Positions 7,363 through 16,007 are shown, counted from the first letter of the stretch. The stretch is 64,000 nt of DNA from Fibrobacter sp. UWB15 (GCF_900177705.1 NZ_FXBA01000005.1:1-64000), one strand, 5' to 3'. Program-made: numbers and translations. The notes: generated by a model from the sequence alone, not told the origin.

Positions 7363-8316
7363 ATGAAAAAGATTTTTGTGGCGCTTTGCATGGTGGCGTT
7401 TTTGGCGGCGTGTGATGATTCGTCGTCGGCATCGGCAGAAAACAATGATCCTACGACCCTGAGTAGCGCTGAAGGGCAGGGGAACTCGTCTTCTTCTAAG
7501 CCGACTTCTGGTGTAAGCGAGTCTTCGAGCAGTTCTTTCGATGAATCGTTGTCATCTAGTAGTGAAGAAATTGAGTCGTCTAGTTCTCCTGAACAAAATG
7601 CGGAGTCGAGTAGCTCGGAGAAATTGTCCGCGACAAGTAGCAGTTCTGTGGTCAAGGTATTTTCTTCGTCAAGTTCTGAAATGGGGTGTAAAACGAGAAG
7701 TGAAGATAATTGCGAATATGGAGAGTTGATTGACGATCGTGATGGTCAAACTTATAAAACGGTTAAAATTGGCAGTCAGTGGTGGATGGCAGAGAATCTG
7801 AACTACCAAACGGGAAATAGTTGGTGTGGTGGCGGATATAGCTTTACGGAAGGTGACTGCGCCATCTATGGGCGGCTCTACACATGGGCCACTGCCATTG
7901 GCAGGACTGAGGAAACTTGCGGCTATGAAGTCGATTGTGACCTTGGCTCCGGCAACGTGCAGGGAGTATGCCCTGATGGTTGGCACGTTCCCACGCAGGA
8001 TGAATGGAATGTTCTGATTGATACTGTGGGCGGAAAGTATGTTGCAGGCCAGAATCTCAAGGCGATAACTGGTTGGAACAGCTATATTGGCATGACCAAT
8101 AAGGATGCTTACGGCTTCTCGGCACTCCCTGCTGGCGATAGTTACAGCATCAAAGGCGTTTTCGACGGCGTTGGTAGCTATGCTTACTTCTGGAGTGCTA
8201 CGCAGGGCAGTAGCCAGGGCGCCTACCATGTGCAACTGGGTTACGGCGATTACGACGTGTCCCAGAGCAACTACTGCAAGAGAAACGGCTTCTCCGTCCG
8301 TTGCGTAAAGGACTGA
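7363..8316 (+). CDS. FISUMP-domain lipoprotein
   Basis: A 317-residue secreted lipoprotein. The signal peptide ends in the lipobox FLAAC, with C17 to be lipidated. Residues about 20-105 are a low-complexity Ser/Glu linker. The C-terminal 210 residues are a FISUMP domain (Fibrobacter succinogenes major paralogous domain): DGQTYKTVKIGSQWWMAENLNY, the CP-DGWHVPTQDEW motif, GFSALPAG, YFWSAT and the closing FSVRCVKD. The family is abundant in Fibrobacter and probably surface-exposed; its biochemical role is not known. Cysteines (GDCAIYGRLY, ETCGYEVDCD, CPDGW) may form disulfides. A terminator follows at 8346. Confidence 0.93.
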   Translation: MKKIFVALCMVAFLAACDDSSSASAENNDPTTLSSAEGQGNSSSSKPTSGVSESSSSSFDESLSSSSEEIESSSSPEQNAESSSSEKLSATSSSSVVKVFSSSSSEMGCKTRSEDNCEYGELIDDRDGQTYKTVKIGSQWWMAENLNYQTGNSWCGGGYSFTEGDCAIYGRLYTWATAIGRTEETCGYEVDCDLGSGNVQGVCPDGWHVPTQDEWNVLIDTVGGKYVAGQNLKAITGWNSYIGMTNKDAYGFSALPAGDSYSIKGVFDGVGSYAYFWSATQGSSQGAYHVQLGYGDYDVSQSNYCKRNGFSVRCVKD

Positions 8317-8345
8317 TTGCAAGGCGGATGCATCGCAAAAACGCA

Positions 8346-8370
8346 GGGACTCCAAGGGAGCCCCTTTTTT
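8346..8370 (+). terminator. Terminator of the FISUMP gene
   Basis: GGGACTCC-AAG-GGAGCCCC forms an 8-bp stem with one wobble, followed directly by six T. Confidence 0.75.
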
Positions 8371-8408
8371 GCATGAATTTTGTTTAATTTGTTTGAGTAG
8401 AAATGGAG

Positions 8409-8428
8409 ATGCCCGCCTGCGCGGGCAT
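8409..8428. repeat. REP-like hairpin
   Basis: ATGCCCGC-CTGC-GCGGGCAT is a perfect 8-bp palindromic stem. It resembles the short GC-rich intergenic palindromes dispersed in many genomes. A related stem forms the terminator at 51713. Confidence 0.5.
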
Positions 8429-8429
8429 G

Positions 8430-8625
8430 ACACTTCGGGGGTCTTAGGGGGTGGAACCCACTAGGCGAGGGGGTGGTGTAGGACTCGGCGATAGCCTGGC
8501 TGGAGCGAATGTTTTTAGTAAGCGAACGAGCCACGGATTTTTCCGTGATAGTGAGCGGGTAAAAACATCGTGGAGGCCATAGGCGAGAGTCGAGGCCGAA
8601 AACAGGGGGATTCGTCCCCCTTTGG
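8430..8625 (+). ncRNA. Candidate structured RNA or long leader upstream of ilvC
   Basis: No gene is present in 8317-8681. Between 8482 and 8591 a long imperfect inverted repeat brings together GACTC...ATGTTTTTA (8482-8517) and TAAAAACAT...GAGTC (8560-8591). Inside is a perfect hairpin CACGGA/TCCGTG (8532-8547). The unit is followed by GGGGGA-TTCG-TCCCCC-TTT (8605-8623), a UUCG-tetraloop hairpin with a short T-run that looks like a terminator. This suits a discrete small RNA, or an attenuator in the ilvC leader. No known RNA family is recognised and the strand is inferred from the T-run. Confidence 0.4.
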
Positions 8626-8636
8626 TGTATTTTTAA

Positions 8637-8645
8637 CTATATTTC
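8637..8645 (+). promoter_or_regulatory. Likely -10 box of ilvC
   Basis: A CTATATTT element lies after the TTCG hairpin and about 40 nt before the ilvC ATG. If it is used, the structured region above lies outside the ilvC message. Confidence 0.45.
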
Positions 8646-8681
8646 CCCCCGGAAACATTCTAATTAACAGAGGTTCAAAAA

Positions 8682-10160
8682 ATGAATTATTTCAATTCTA
8701 TCCCTATGCGTCGCCAACTCGAAGAAATTGGCCACTGCCGTTTCATGGAACATTCTGAATTCAGCCGTGGTGTTGAAGCCCTCAAGGGCAAGAAGATCGT
8801 GTTCGTCGGTTGCGGTGCCCAGGGTCTCCATCAGGGTCTTGACCTGCGCGATAGCGGCCTCGACGTCTCTTACACGCTCCGCAAGGAAGCCATCGAACAG
8901 AAGCGCCAGTCCTGGAAGAACGCTACTGAAAACGGCTTCAAGGTCGGTACCTACGAAGAAATGATTCCGGATGCAGACCTCGTTTGCAACCTCACACCGG
9001 ACAAGCAGCACCACAACGTGATCCCGGCCATCATGAAGCTCATGAAGAAGGGCGCCGCCCTCTCTTACAGCCACGGCTTCAACATCGTTGAAGAAGGCCA
9101 GGAAATCCGCAAGGACATCACGGTGATCATGGTCGCCCCGAAGGGCCCGGGTTCCGAAGTCCGTAGCGAATACGTCCGCGGTTTCGGTATGCCCTGCCTT
9201 ATCGCTGTGCACCCGGAAAACGACCCCGAAGGTAAGGGCTGGGACTACGCCAAGGCTTACGCCGCTGGCCTCCATGCCGACCGTCCGGGCGTTCTCGAAA
9301 GCTCTTTCGTTGCCGAAGTGAAGTCCGACCTCATGGGCGAACAGACCATCCTTTGCGGTATGCTCCAGACCGGCACGATCCTTTGCTACGACAAGATGGT
9401 GAAGGATTTCGGCGTTGAACCGGCTTACGCGGTCAAGCTGCTCCAGTACGGCTGGGAAACCATTTCCGAAGCCCTGAAGCACGGCGGCATCACCAACATG
9501 ATGGACCGTCTCTCCAACCCGGCCAAGATCCGCGCCACGGAACTCGCCGAAAAGATGAAGAAGATCATGAAGCCGCTCTACTGCGAACACCAGGACAACA
9601 TCATCTCTGGCAAGTTCTCCAGCACCATGATGGTCGACTGGGAAGCCGGCGACAAGGATTTGCTCAAGTGGCGTGGCGAAACGGGCGAGCTCGAATTCGA
9701 AAAGGTCGAAGCTACCGACAAGGTCATCACCGAACAGGAATACTTCGACCGCGGCGTTCTCATGACCGCCATGATCAAGGCCGGTGTGGAACTCGCTTTC
9801 GAAACCATGTGCTCCGTGGGCATCAAGCCGATGAGCGCCTACTACGAATCTCTCCACGAGACTCCGCTTATCGCGAACCTCATCGCTCGTAAGAAGTTGT
9901 ACGAAATGAACCGCGTGATCAGCGACACCGCCGAATACGGTTGCTACCTGTTCGCCAACAAGTGCGTGCCTCTGCTCGCCGACTTCATGAAGAACGAAGT
10001 GAAGAAGGACGACATCGGCGCTATCTACGGCGAAGGCAAGACCACCGCTGTGGATAACGAAGAACTGATCAAGGTGAACAAGAACATCCGTCAGCATCCT
10101 GTCGAGGAAGTTGGTGCTTGGCTGCGTGAACGCATGTCCGGCATGACCCGCGTCGTCTAA
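8682..10160 (+). CDS. ilvC: Ketol-acid reductoisomerase (class II, long form)
   Basis: A 492-residue enzyme, the length of the E. coli-type class II ketol-acid reductoisomerase rather than the 330-residue class I form. The NADPH-binding motif is GCGAQG within [16 protein letters not shown], and the duplicated C-terminal knotted domain is present ([41 protein letters not shown]). It converts acetolactate and acetohydroxybutyrate to dihydroxy acids in isoleucine/valine synthesis. No other ilv genes are nearby. The upstream structured region could regulate it. An AGAGG ribosome site precedes the ATG. A strong terminator follows at 10265. Confidence 0.97.
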   Translation: MNYFNSIPMRRQLEEIGHCRFMEHSEFSRGVEALKGKKIVFVGCGAQGLHQGLDLRDSGLDVSYTLRKEAIEQKRQSWKNATENGFKVGTYEEMIPDADLVCNLTPDKQHHNVIPAIMKLMKKGAALSYSHGFNIVEEGQEIRKDITVIMVAPKGPGSEVRSEYVRGFGMPCLIAVHPENDPEGKGWDYAKAYAAGLHADRPGVLESSFVAEVKSDLMGEQTILCGMLQTGTILCYDKMVKDFGVEPAYAVKLLQYGWETISEALKHGGITNMMDRLSNPAKIRATELAEKMKKIMKPLYCEHQDNIISGKFSSTMMVDWEAGDKDLLKWRGETGELEFEKVEATDKVITEQEYFDRGVLMTAMIKAGVELAFETMCSVGIKPMSAYYESLHETPLIANLIARKKLYEMNRVISDTAEYGCYLFANKCVPLLADFMKNEVKKDDIGAIYGEGKTTAVDNEELIKVNKNIRQHPVEEVGAWLRERMSGMTRVV

Positions 10161-10264
10161 GCTTCGCGATACTGCGTTGTGGCTGCGCTCACGTACGCTT
10201 AGTACGCTACGCGCATCCACGCCTCGTTCTGCTCGCTTATACTTAGCGGGATGAAAATTGAAGA

Positions 10265-10296
10265 AGTCCGTCGGGTATGCGCCCGGCGGGCTTTTT
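10265..10296 (+). terminator. Terminator of ilvC
   Basis: An 11-bp stem with wobble pairs (AGTCCGTCGGG / CCCGGCGGGCT) with a six-base loop and a T-run. Confidence 0.8.
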
Positions 10297-10323
10297 CTGT
10301 ATTCGAACTTTCAATAGCCAGCA

Positions 10324-10363
10324 AACCACTGTCTACTGTCTACTTCCTACAGTCTACTCTTAC
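10324..10363 (+). repeat. CTAC-type minisatellite upstream of the dCMP deaminase
   Basis: A pyrimidine-rich array of CTACTGT, CTACTTC and CTACAGT units. It ends directly at the -10 box of the next gene. It belongs to the same repeat family as 19396-19479, 33786-33828 and 51306-51357. Confidence 0.75.
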
Positions 10364-10369
10364 TATATT
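10364..10369 (+). promoter_or_regulatory. -10 box of the dCMP deaminase gene, predicted leaderless
   Basis: TATATT followed by seven bases and the ATG at 10377. No ribosome site. Confidence 0.6.
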
Positions 10370-10376
10370 ATCCCAC

Positions 10377-10937
10377 ATGAACAATTCTCAATCTCGCAGC
10401 AAGCTTCGTGACGAAGTCTATACCCAGATGATGTGCGCGCAGGCGCGCCTTTCTAAAGACCAGAATACCCAGATGGGGGCGGTGCTGGTGAGTGCCGATG
10501 GTCGCGTAATCAGCACGGGCTACAATGGCGCTCCGGCTGGTTTCGACGACGAAACGGTGCCGTACACGCGCGAAAAGCAACTGCTGGCGTATGATTTGCT
10601 GGATGCCGATTCGGGCGAGCTCTTGAGCCACCACGAGTTCGAGGCGAACAAGTACCCGTTCATGGTTCACGCCGAAATCAACGCGTTGCACTATGCCCGC
10701 GGCAAAGTTCCTCCCGGCTCCAAGCTCTATGTGATTGGTTTTCCGTGCGAACGCTGCGCCCTGGATGTGAGCCTTTCGGGTGTTGCCGAAGTGTTCGTGA
10801 CCAAGGACGATTACGACCCGAAGTCCACGCTGAACAACAGCCGCGACACGGCCTACTACATGTTTGCGCAGGCGGGAATTATCGTGACTCTGTGCGGCAA
10901 GCGCATTCGCCCGGTGGTTTCGAAACCGAACAAGTAG
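10377..10937 (+). CDS. dCMP deaminase / ComEB-family cytidine deaminase
   Basis: A 186-residue zinc deaminase. The zinc-binding catalytic H98-A-E100 and P123-C124-E-R-C127 motifs are intact, and QMGAVLVSADGRVISTGYNGAPAG is the usual N-terminal substrate region. Family members deaminate dCMP to dUMP for dTTP synthesis; some are annotated as ComEB. The ATG at 10377 is taken as the start. The longer in-frame extension runs through a minisatellite and a promoter and has no family match. The message is predicted leaderless, with TATATT ending seven bases before ATG. Confidence 0.92.
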   Translation: MNNSQSRSKLRDEVYTQMMCAQARLSKDQNTQMGAVLVSADGRVISTGYNGAPAGFDDETVPYTREKQLLAYDLLDADSGELLSHHEFEANKYPFMVHAEINALHYARGKVPPGSKLYVIGFPCERCALDVSLSGVAEVFVTKDDYDPKSTLNNSRDTAYYMFAQAGIIVTLCGKRIRPVVSKPNK

Positions 10938-11008
10938 TTTTTATCACACTTTCAAAAGTGTGGACATAAATTTTTGTCTAAATGTAGACTTTTAGGCGAA
11001 ATATTTAT

Positions 11009-11047
11009 TATATTAGTAACCGGGAGCCTTTTGCGCTCGGTTTTTTT
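11009..11047 (+). promoter_or_regulatory. Promoter plus attenuator-like hairpin before the TIGR02147 gene
   Basis: TATATT (11009-11014) predicts a transcript beginning near 11021. From 11019 an imperfect 9-bp stem (ACCGGGAGC / GCGCTCGGT) is followed by seven T, a typical intrinsic terminator. It ends 13 bp before the regulator's ATG at 11061. It therefore either ends the upstream deaminase message or attenuates the regulator gene. Confidence 0.55.
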
Positions 11048-11060
11048 ATGGATTTTTAAT

Positions 11061-12005
11061 ATGGTGAATCTTTTTGAATACTTGAACTACCGCGAATTTT
11101 TGCGTGACGCCTATGAAGAGCGCCATAAGGGCGATTGGCGTTTTAGCCACCGCTATATTGCCGACCGTGCCGGGTTCGATGCGTCGATGTTCAACAAGAT
11201 TCTGCAGGGCAAGCGCAACTTGACCAGTCGCCTGGTTTCGGTGTTTGCTGATATCTTTTGTAATGATGACCGCGAAAAGGCCTACTTTGCCGACATGGTG
11301 GCGTTCAACCAGGCGAAGAACCATTCCGAAAGCCGTCAGTATCTGGAAAAGCTGGTCGCGACCAAGGAATGCAAGGTCGAAAATGTGGCCAAGGACCAAT
11401 TCGAATACTTTGACCACTGGTACCATGCGGTGATTCGCGAACTGGTAACTTTTTACCCGTATGTGGGCGATGACGCGGCGCTTGGCCTGATGGTGCGCCC
11501 GCCGATTACGGCCTCGCAGGTTAAGTCTTCAATTGCGCTCTTGGAACGCCTCTCGATGATCAAGAAGAACGAGGCAACAGGATTTTACGAACAGACACAG
11601 GGACTGATTTCGAGCGGTTCGGAGTCGTTCAGTACGGCGGTTAACTCTTACATCCAGCAGAACTTGAATGTGGCGCAAGACGCCATGGACCGCTTCGACA
11701 GAAATGAACGAAACCTGTCGACGCTTGCTTTTGCCTGTGACGAGGACACTTATAAGGAATTGGTAGAAATGGTGCGCCGTTTTCGCCGTGAAATTCTCGC
11801 AAAGGTGGGGCAGTGCGCAAAGCCTAATCGAGTGTTCCAACTCGGTATGCAGCTGTTTCCGCTTTCGGACCCGTATCCGCCTCCGCAGCGCCGCGGGCGC
11901 AAGCGCCGTATTCGCGGTATGGAAATGACGAACGGCGACGAATTAGAAGTTGCCGGTGATGATATCGCCGGTGAAAATGCCGAAGGGGGTGCGGACAATG
12001 CTTAA
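11061..12005 (+). CDS. TIGR02147-family regulator
   Basis: A 314-residue member of the TIGR02147 family, largely confined to Fibrobacter. It starts in the typical way, VNLFEYLNYREFLRDAYEERHK. A helix-turn-helix-like segment follows (FSHRYIADRAGFDASMFNKILQGKRNLTS), then the family core FDHWYHAVIRELVTFYPY and a C-terminal region. The tail is unusual: basic RRGRKRRIRG followed by an acidic stretch. The ATG at 11061 is chosen over a frame extended 87 bp upstream because the family begins there. Its last 8 bp overlap the ATG of the lipoprotein gene, so the two are co-expressed. The function is presumed to be transcriptional, but it is not established. Confidence 0.88.
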   Translation: MVNLFEYLNYREFLRDAYEERHKGDWRFSHRYIADRAGFDASMFNKILQGKRNLTSRLVSVFADIFCNDDREKAYFADMVAFNQAKNHSESRQYLEKLVATKECKVENVAKDQFEYFDHWYHAVIRELVTFYPYVGDDAALGLMVRPPITASQVKSSIALLERLSMIKKNEATGFYEQTQGLISSGSESFSTAVNSYIQQNLNVAQDAMDRFDRNERNLSTLAFACDEDTYKELVEMVRRFRREILAKVGQCAKPNRVFQLGMQLFPLSDPYPPPQRRGRKRRIRGMEMTNGDELEVAGDDIAGENAEGGADNA

Positions 12006-13686
12006 GAGAAAATCTTTATATGCTGTTCTAGCTCCCATGGTGGCGGGAATGCTTTGCAGTAGCTTTGTGGGCTGCTCTGAACGTCGCGATATCGCGGGCG
12101 GTACCGAAGCCGAATCGACGATCGCGTTGCAGATTCAGTTGGCAAGCGGTAAGCCAGCCGCTTATAGCCGTGTGCGTGCGCTCCCGGAAGGTTTTTTACC
12201 CAAAGGCAACCGCGTGGTGCCTTGGCTCGAAACGAATGATTCGGGCTTTGTCAAGATTCCGATGGAACCGGGTTCTTACACGGTGGAGGCTCGCCATGTC
12301 GATGGAACAGTGGCAACAGGCGCTATCCGCAGCGTAGACTTGGAGAAAAAGTCGGCCGCTAGAATCGATACGGTCAAGCTCGGCGAACTTTCTTCGATCG
12401 AAGGCTACGTGATGCTCGGTGATTCGATGCCGGTGGTCCGTATTGCGGGCCTTGACCGCTACGTGATTCCGGACAGCACGGGTCACTTTGTGATTGATTC
12501 GCTCCCGGTGGGCGATTTTGACGTGCAAATCGGCGACCCGCAAGAGGTTTATTCGGCCAAGGTGCAGTCGACGACGGGCGATACCTTGTATGTAGACTGC
12601 TCTGATTCCACTTCAAGCATTAATGTGGTCAAGCCTAAGGAAACGGCAGCAAGTGAATATCCCGATGCCGACTGGAACGAACACGATGCCTTGATTAAGT
12701 TGGCCGACGGCTATGCTGTAGGTGTACTCGGTGCTGCGGGCGTTACCGATTCTGCGGGTAATATCAGCAAGCAGAAGGGCGAAGTCTGTATTGTGACCAC
12801 AACCGAAGACTACATTATTGTCGAAGACACGACCAGTACGGATTCGGCGTCAACGACGGCGGTGATTGCACCGGGGTCGCTCCGTGAATGTGCCTATAAA
12901 GAAGGCCCGGTATGGGTGCTTTTCGAAAAAGATGGCACTTATAACCTGCAGGCTCCGCTCCGTTTGAAGTCCGACAAGACATTCGATGGCCGCGGTCGCG
13001 ATATCCGCATTTCGGGCATGGGTGTGCTTACCGATGCTTCGAGCAACTTGATCTTTGAAAATCTGACCTTTACGGCGCCGTCTATTACAGCGCAAGATAC
13101 GACCTCTCGCCGCGCCCTTTCGATCCATAACCGTACGCATCATGTGTGGGTGGACCATTGCACCTTCGAGGAATACCCGCTGGTGGAATTCGATGTGAAG
13201 CGCTGCTCGCATAATGTCACGATTTCTTGGTCTCGTTTTGAAAATGCTCAGACGGGAGTGCTGTTCGGACTTGCCGGCGATATCATTATGGATACTGCCC
13301 AAAGCCTGACAATGCATCACAATTACTTCGAGGGGCTCTCTCGCGACGGAATTCTTGCTCATGGAGGCAAACTTCATGCCTACAACAACTTCTTCTACTC
13401 TTTAGATTTGTCGGGCGTGGTATGTTCAGATTCCGCTACCTGCCTGATAGAAAAGAACATCTTCAATAACGAAATGCCTGTGACGTTATACCGCTGGTAT
13501 TACGAAGACGGTGCTCCGGTGGATTCTACGGTGGGCTTTGCCGACATGGAATCCAACTGGCATACCGCCGGCGGCGAAGATTTCATTACCGATGCTCGCG
13601 GCTACAAGCCCGACTACAAGTATACGGCTGATTCCGCCGATGCAGAGCTTGCTTTAAGAGTCAAGAAGCAAAGTGGAGCCCAGTAA
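11998..13686 (+). CDS. Pectate-lyase-like (PL1 fold) lipoprotein
   Basis: A 562-residue lipoprotein with lipobox SFVGC (C26). Residues about 35-110 and 125-200 look like carboxypeptidase-regulatory/Ig-like beta domains. The C-terminal half is a right-handed beta-helix of the PL1 type: LRLKSDKTFDGRG, VWVDHCTFEEYPLVEFDV, CSHNVTISWSRF, MHHNYFEGLSRDG and GKLHAYNNFFYSL. The D386-H387 of the DHCTF motif is present, but the segment matching the catalytic/Ca lysine region reads ENAQTGVLFGL (no Lys) and one of two expected arginines is missing. It may be a pectin binder or a modified lyase. The ATG lies inside the end of the regulator gene, with a GAAGGGGG ribosome site. Confidence 0.82.
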   Translation: MLKRKSLYAVLAPMVAGMLCSSFVGCSERRDIAGGTEAESTIALQIQLASGKPAAYSRVRALPEGFLPKGNRVVPWLETNDSGFVKIPMEPGSYTVEARHVDGTVATGAIRSVDLEKKSAARIDTVKLGELSSIEGYVMLGDSMPVVRIAGLDRYVIPDSTGHFVIDSLPVGDFDVQIGDPQEVYSAKVQSTTGDTLYVDCSDSTSSINVVKPKETAASEYPDADWNEHDALIKLADGYAVGVLGAAGVTDSAGNISKQKGEVCIVTTTEDYIIVEDTTSTDSASTTAVIAPGSLRECAYKEGPVWVLFEKDGTYNLQAPLRLKSDKTFDGRGRDIRISGMGVLTDASSNLIFENLTFTAPSITAQDTTSRRALSIHNRTHHVWVDHCTFEEYPLVEFDVKRCSHNVTISWSRFENAQTGVLFGLAGDIIMDTAQSLTMHHNYFEGLSRDGILAHGGKLHAYNNFFYSLDLSGVVCSDSATCLIEKNIFNNEMPVTLYRWYYEDGAPVDSTVGFADMESNWHTAGGEDFITDARGYKPDYKYTADSADAELALRVKKQSGAQ

Positions 13687-13691
13687 TTTTC

Positions 13692-13697
13692 TACTTT
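13692..13697 (+). promoter_or_regulatory. -10 box of the 13705 gene, predicted leaderless
   Basis: TACTTT, seven bases, then ATG. No ribosome site. Confidence 0.4.
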
Positions 13698-13704
13698 AGC
13701 GGTC

Positions 13705-14022
13705 ATGAAAGAAAAACTCCCGGCTTTCCTGTTCATGCTTGCAATCCCGCTGTCGATTGTCCTCTACCTCAAGGTAGAGTCGGCCTCGGGTTCCGAAATC
13801 GTGGCGCTCTTGTCGGCGGTAGCTTGCTACCTGGTTGTTTTCTTCTTGCTGGCGCTGTTTTTCAATTCCCGCGCGAAAGATGCCGACGGCAAGGCCGTAT
13901 CCGCTTTGGATAACTTGTTCGCAGAAAAGAAGACAAAGGCTGAACTTGCCCGCGAGCAAATCTTACGCAAGCAAAAGGAACTGGAGGCTAAAAAGGCCTC
14001 CGAAAATAATCCGAATTCTTAA
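13705..14022 (+). CDS. Small two-helix membrane protein
   Basis: A 105-residue protein of unknown function. Two hydrophobic segments (PAFLFMLAIPLSIVLYL and VALLSAVACYLVVFFLLALFF) form a membrane hairpin. A charged Lys/Glu-rich tail of about 45 residues follows and is probably a helix or short coiled coil in the cytoplasm. No family was recognised. It begins 18 bp after the pectate-lyase-like gene, but has its own -10-like box seven bases before ATG. Confidence 0.6.
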   Translation: MKEKLPAFLFMLAIPLSIVLYLKVESASGSEIVALLSAVACYLVVFFLLALFFNSRAKDADGKAVSALDNLFAEKKTKAELAREQILRKQKELEAKKASENNPNS

Positions 14023-14057
14023 TCGGTTCATTGCAGACAAAATGATCTCCTTTAGCT

Positions 14058-14063
14058 ATATTT
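14058..14063 (+). promoter_or_regulatory. -10 box of the esterase gene
   Basis: TATATT, followed after about 13 bases by an AAGGAGA ribosome site and the ATG at 14082. This is a normal short leader, in contrast with the leaderless genes nearby. Confidence 0.5.
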
Positions 14064-14081
14064 TGTGCGTAAGGAGATTAT

Positions 14082-15419
14082 ATGAAGAAAATTGCCCTTT
14101 TCCTAGCCTGCGCGGTAGCCTGCTCTAGCGCTGCAGAACGTTACAAAGACCGCATGTTTGATGTCTCTGTCAAGAAAGATGTCATTTATGCCTCTAACGT
14201 TAAACACCTCAAGACACTCAATTCCATCTCGACTGCGATTATTACGTATGCCGTTTTGAACGATGGCATGCCTGTCTATCTGTTTGATAACGAGACTGAC
14301 CTTAAGGAAGTCAGTTTGAAGATGGATATTTATCAGCCGAAAAACGATACTGAAAAGAAACGCCCGGCTGTTTTGGTGATGCATGGCGGTGCCTTTGCGG
14401 CAGGCTCCAAGAACGATTATGACCAGCACACGGTGACTTATTGCGACTCTCTGGCAGCCCGTGGTTTTGTGACTGCGGCGGTGGAGTATCGCCTGGGGAT
14501 TACGGCTGTCATCAAGGACAAGGCGCTCACTATCGATAGCCTCGATTTCTCGAGAACGGTGTATCGTGGAATCCAGGATATCCGTGCCGCAGTCCGTTAC
14601 GTTAGGTCGAACGCCGACGAATTGGGCGTTGACCCGAATCGCATTTATCTGATTGGCAATAGCGCAGGCGCAATCCTTTCGCTCGAAAACATTTACATGG
14701 ACAAGGAATCCGAAATTCCGCCGGCAGCAAAGAATGCTCCGGATTTGGGCGGACTCGATGCTTATGGTGTGCAGGGCTATGGTTCTCAGGCGAATGCCGT
14801 GGCGGCCTTGTGGGGCGCTGTGCATGATCCGAAAATTATCGAAGACGTGAAAAAGCCGGTTCTCTTGGTTCATGGTAAAGCCGACAGTACGGTGGTCTTT
14901 AAGACAGGGCGTCCGCTGAGCAATATTGCGGGTGTTCTTGAAAACTTGATGCCTGCGGCTGCGGCATCGGTTGGCGCGCTTGCATTCCATGTGGCGACTC
15001 CGACTCTTTACGGTAGCTATGTGATTGACTCGGTGCTTACGGCAAACAACGTGGAACATGACACCTACTTTGTCGATGGCCAACCCCATGAATTTTATGA
15101 CTACGAAGATTATGATGTGAAGGTACAAAAGAAAGTCTTTGATTTCCTTTATGACTTGACCCAGAAACCTGCAAGCGCCGACCGTATTGTGTTGGCTTTG
15201 GTTAAGCCGTCTGCACTCCGTATGGGCGAAAACAACATGAGCTTTACGGTGTCGAAGGGTAGCGACCTCGCTTACGCCGTGACAGATTTGCGTGGCCGTA
15301 TGGTGAAAAACGGCGTGGTTTCTGCAGGAGAAACGGTGGATCTTGCCGACCTTGAACGCGGTGTGTATGTGCTCCGCGTAAAGGGTGAACGTGCCATCCG
15401 ATTCGGTATTTCTCGCTAA
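14082..15419 (+). CDS. Secreted alpha/beta-hydrolase (carboxylesterase type) with T9SS-like tail
   Basis: A 445-residue protein. A signal peptide (MKKIALFLACAVACSSAA) is followed by an alpha/beta-hydrolase domain: oxyanion-hole HGGAF, nucleophile elbow GNSAGA, LLVHGKADSTV and the final catalytic His in DGQPHEFYDYE. The HGG motif places it with the hormone-sensitive-lipase/acetyl-xylan-esterase-like group. The last 80 residues look like a type IX secretion C-terminal domain: SDLAYAVTDLRGRMVKNG, LADLERGVYVLRVKG, RFGISR. Fibrobacter secretes many plant-cell-wall enzymes this way, so a role in removing ester groups from polysaccharide is plausible. A terminator lies at 15446. Confidence 0.88.
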   Translation: MKKIALFLACAVACSSAAERYKDRMFDVSVKKDVIYASNVKHLKTLNSISTAIITYAVLNDGMPVYLFDNETDLKEVSLKMDIYQPKNDTEKKRPAVLVMHGGAFAAGSKNDYDQHTVTYCDSLAARGFVTAAVEYRLGITAVIKDKALTIDSLDFSRTVYRGIQDIRAAVRYVRSNADELGVDPNRIYLIGNSAGAILSLENIYMDKESEIPPAAKNAPDLGGLDAYGVQGYGSQANAVAALWGAVHDPKIIEDVKKPVLLVHGKADSTVVFKTGRPLSNIAGVLENLMPAAAASVGALAFHVATPTLYGSYVIDSVLTANNVEHDTYFVDGQPHEFYDYEDYDVKVQKKVFDFLYDLTQKPASADRIVLALVKPSALRMGENNMSFTVSKGSDLAYAVTDLRGRMVKNGVVSAGETVDLADLERGVYVLRVKGERAIRFGISR

Positions 15420-15445
15420 AAAACGTCAAATTTCAAACTTTTTAA

Positions 15446-15475
15446 AGCGCCCTTTCATTTCGGGGGGCGTTTTTC
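15446..15475 (+). terminator. Terminator of the esterase gene
   Basis: AGCGCCC and GGGGCGT pair around an 11-base loop and are followed by TTTT. Confidence 0.65.
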
Positions 15476-15481
15476 TATATT
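15476..15481 (+). promoter_or_regulatory. -10 box of rnpB
   Basis: TATATT. The first base of helix P1 is near 15488, so the transcript starts 6-7 nt after the box. This gives an internal ruler for start-site spacing in this genome. Confidence 0.65.
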
Positions 15482-15487
15482 TGGGGT

Positions 15488-15857
<370 letters not shown>

Positions 15858-15886
15858 GAATGCCTCCGCTAACAGCGGAGGCATTC
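15858..15886 (+). terminator. Strong hairpin after rnpB
   Basis: GAATGCCTCCGCT-AAC-AGCGGAGGCATTC is a perfect 13-bp stem. There is only a weak T-run, so it may also be a 3' processing or stability element. Confidence 0.65.
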
Positions 15887-15937
15887 TCCGATTAGGGAAG
15901 GCTCCGCCCTCCCTAAAACCCTCCTTTCCCATTACAA

Positions 15938-15971
15938 AAATACAACAATCGCGAAAGCGCTCGTTGTATTT
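15938..15971. terminator. Inverted repeat with GAAA loop
   Basis: AAATACAAC and GTTGTATTT arms with an inner CGC-GAAA-GCG stem. A T-rich 3' side exists on both strands. It lies between rnpB and the 16008 gene, and could also be an operator for that gene. Confidence 0.45.
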
Positions 15972-16007
15972 TATCTTATATTTACTTTATAACGTACGGG
16001 AAATATT

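Noticed and set aside
8664-10220. 518-codon minus-strand frame opposite ilvC
   Set aside because: An antisense shadow; ilvC on the plus strand is unmistakable.
10161-10260. Possible RNA gene after ilvC
   Set aside because: The stretch has short CGTACGCTTAGTACG-type repeats but no stable overall fold; it looks like intergenic repeat debris before the ilvC terminator.
10974-11060. N-terminal extension of the first TIGR02147 gene
   Set aside because: It would run through a promoter and a terminator-like hairpin, and the family begins at the ATG at 11061.
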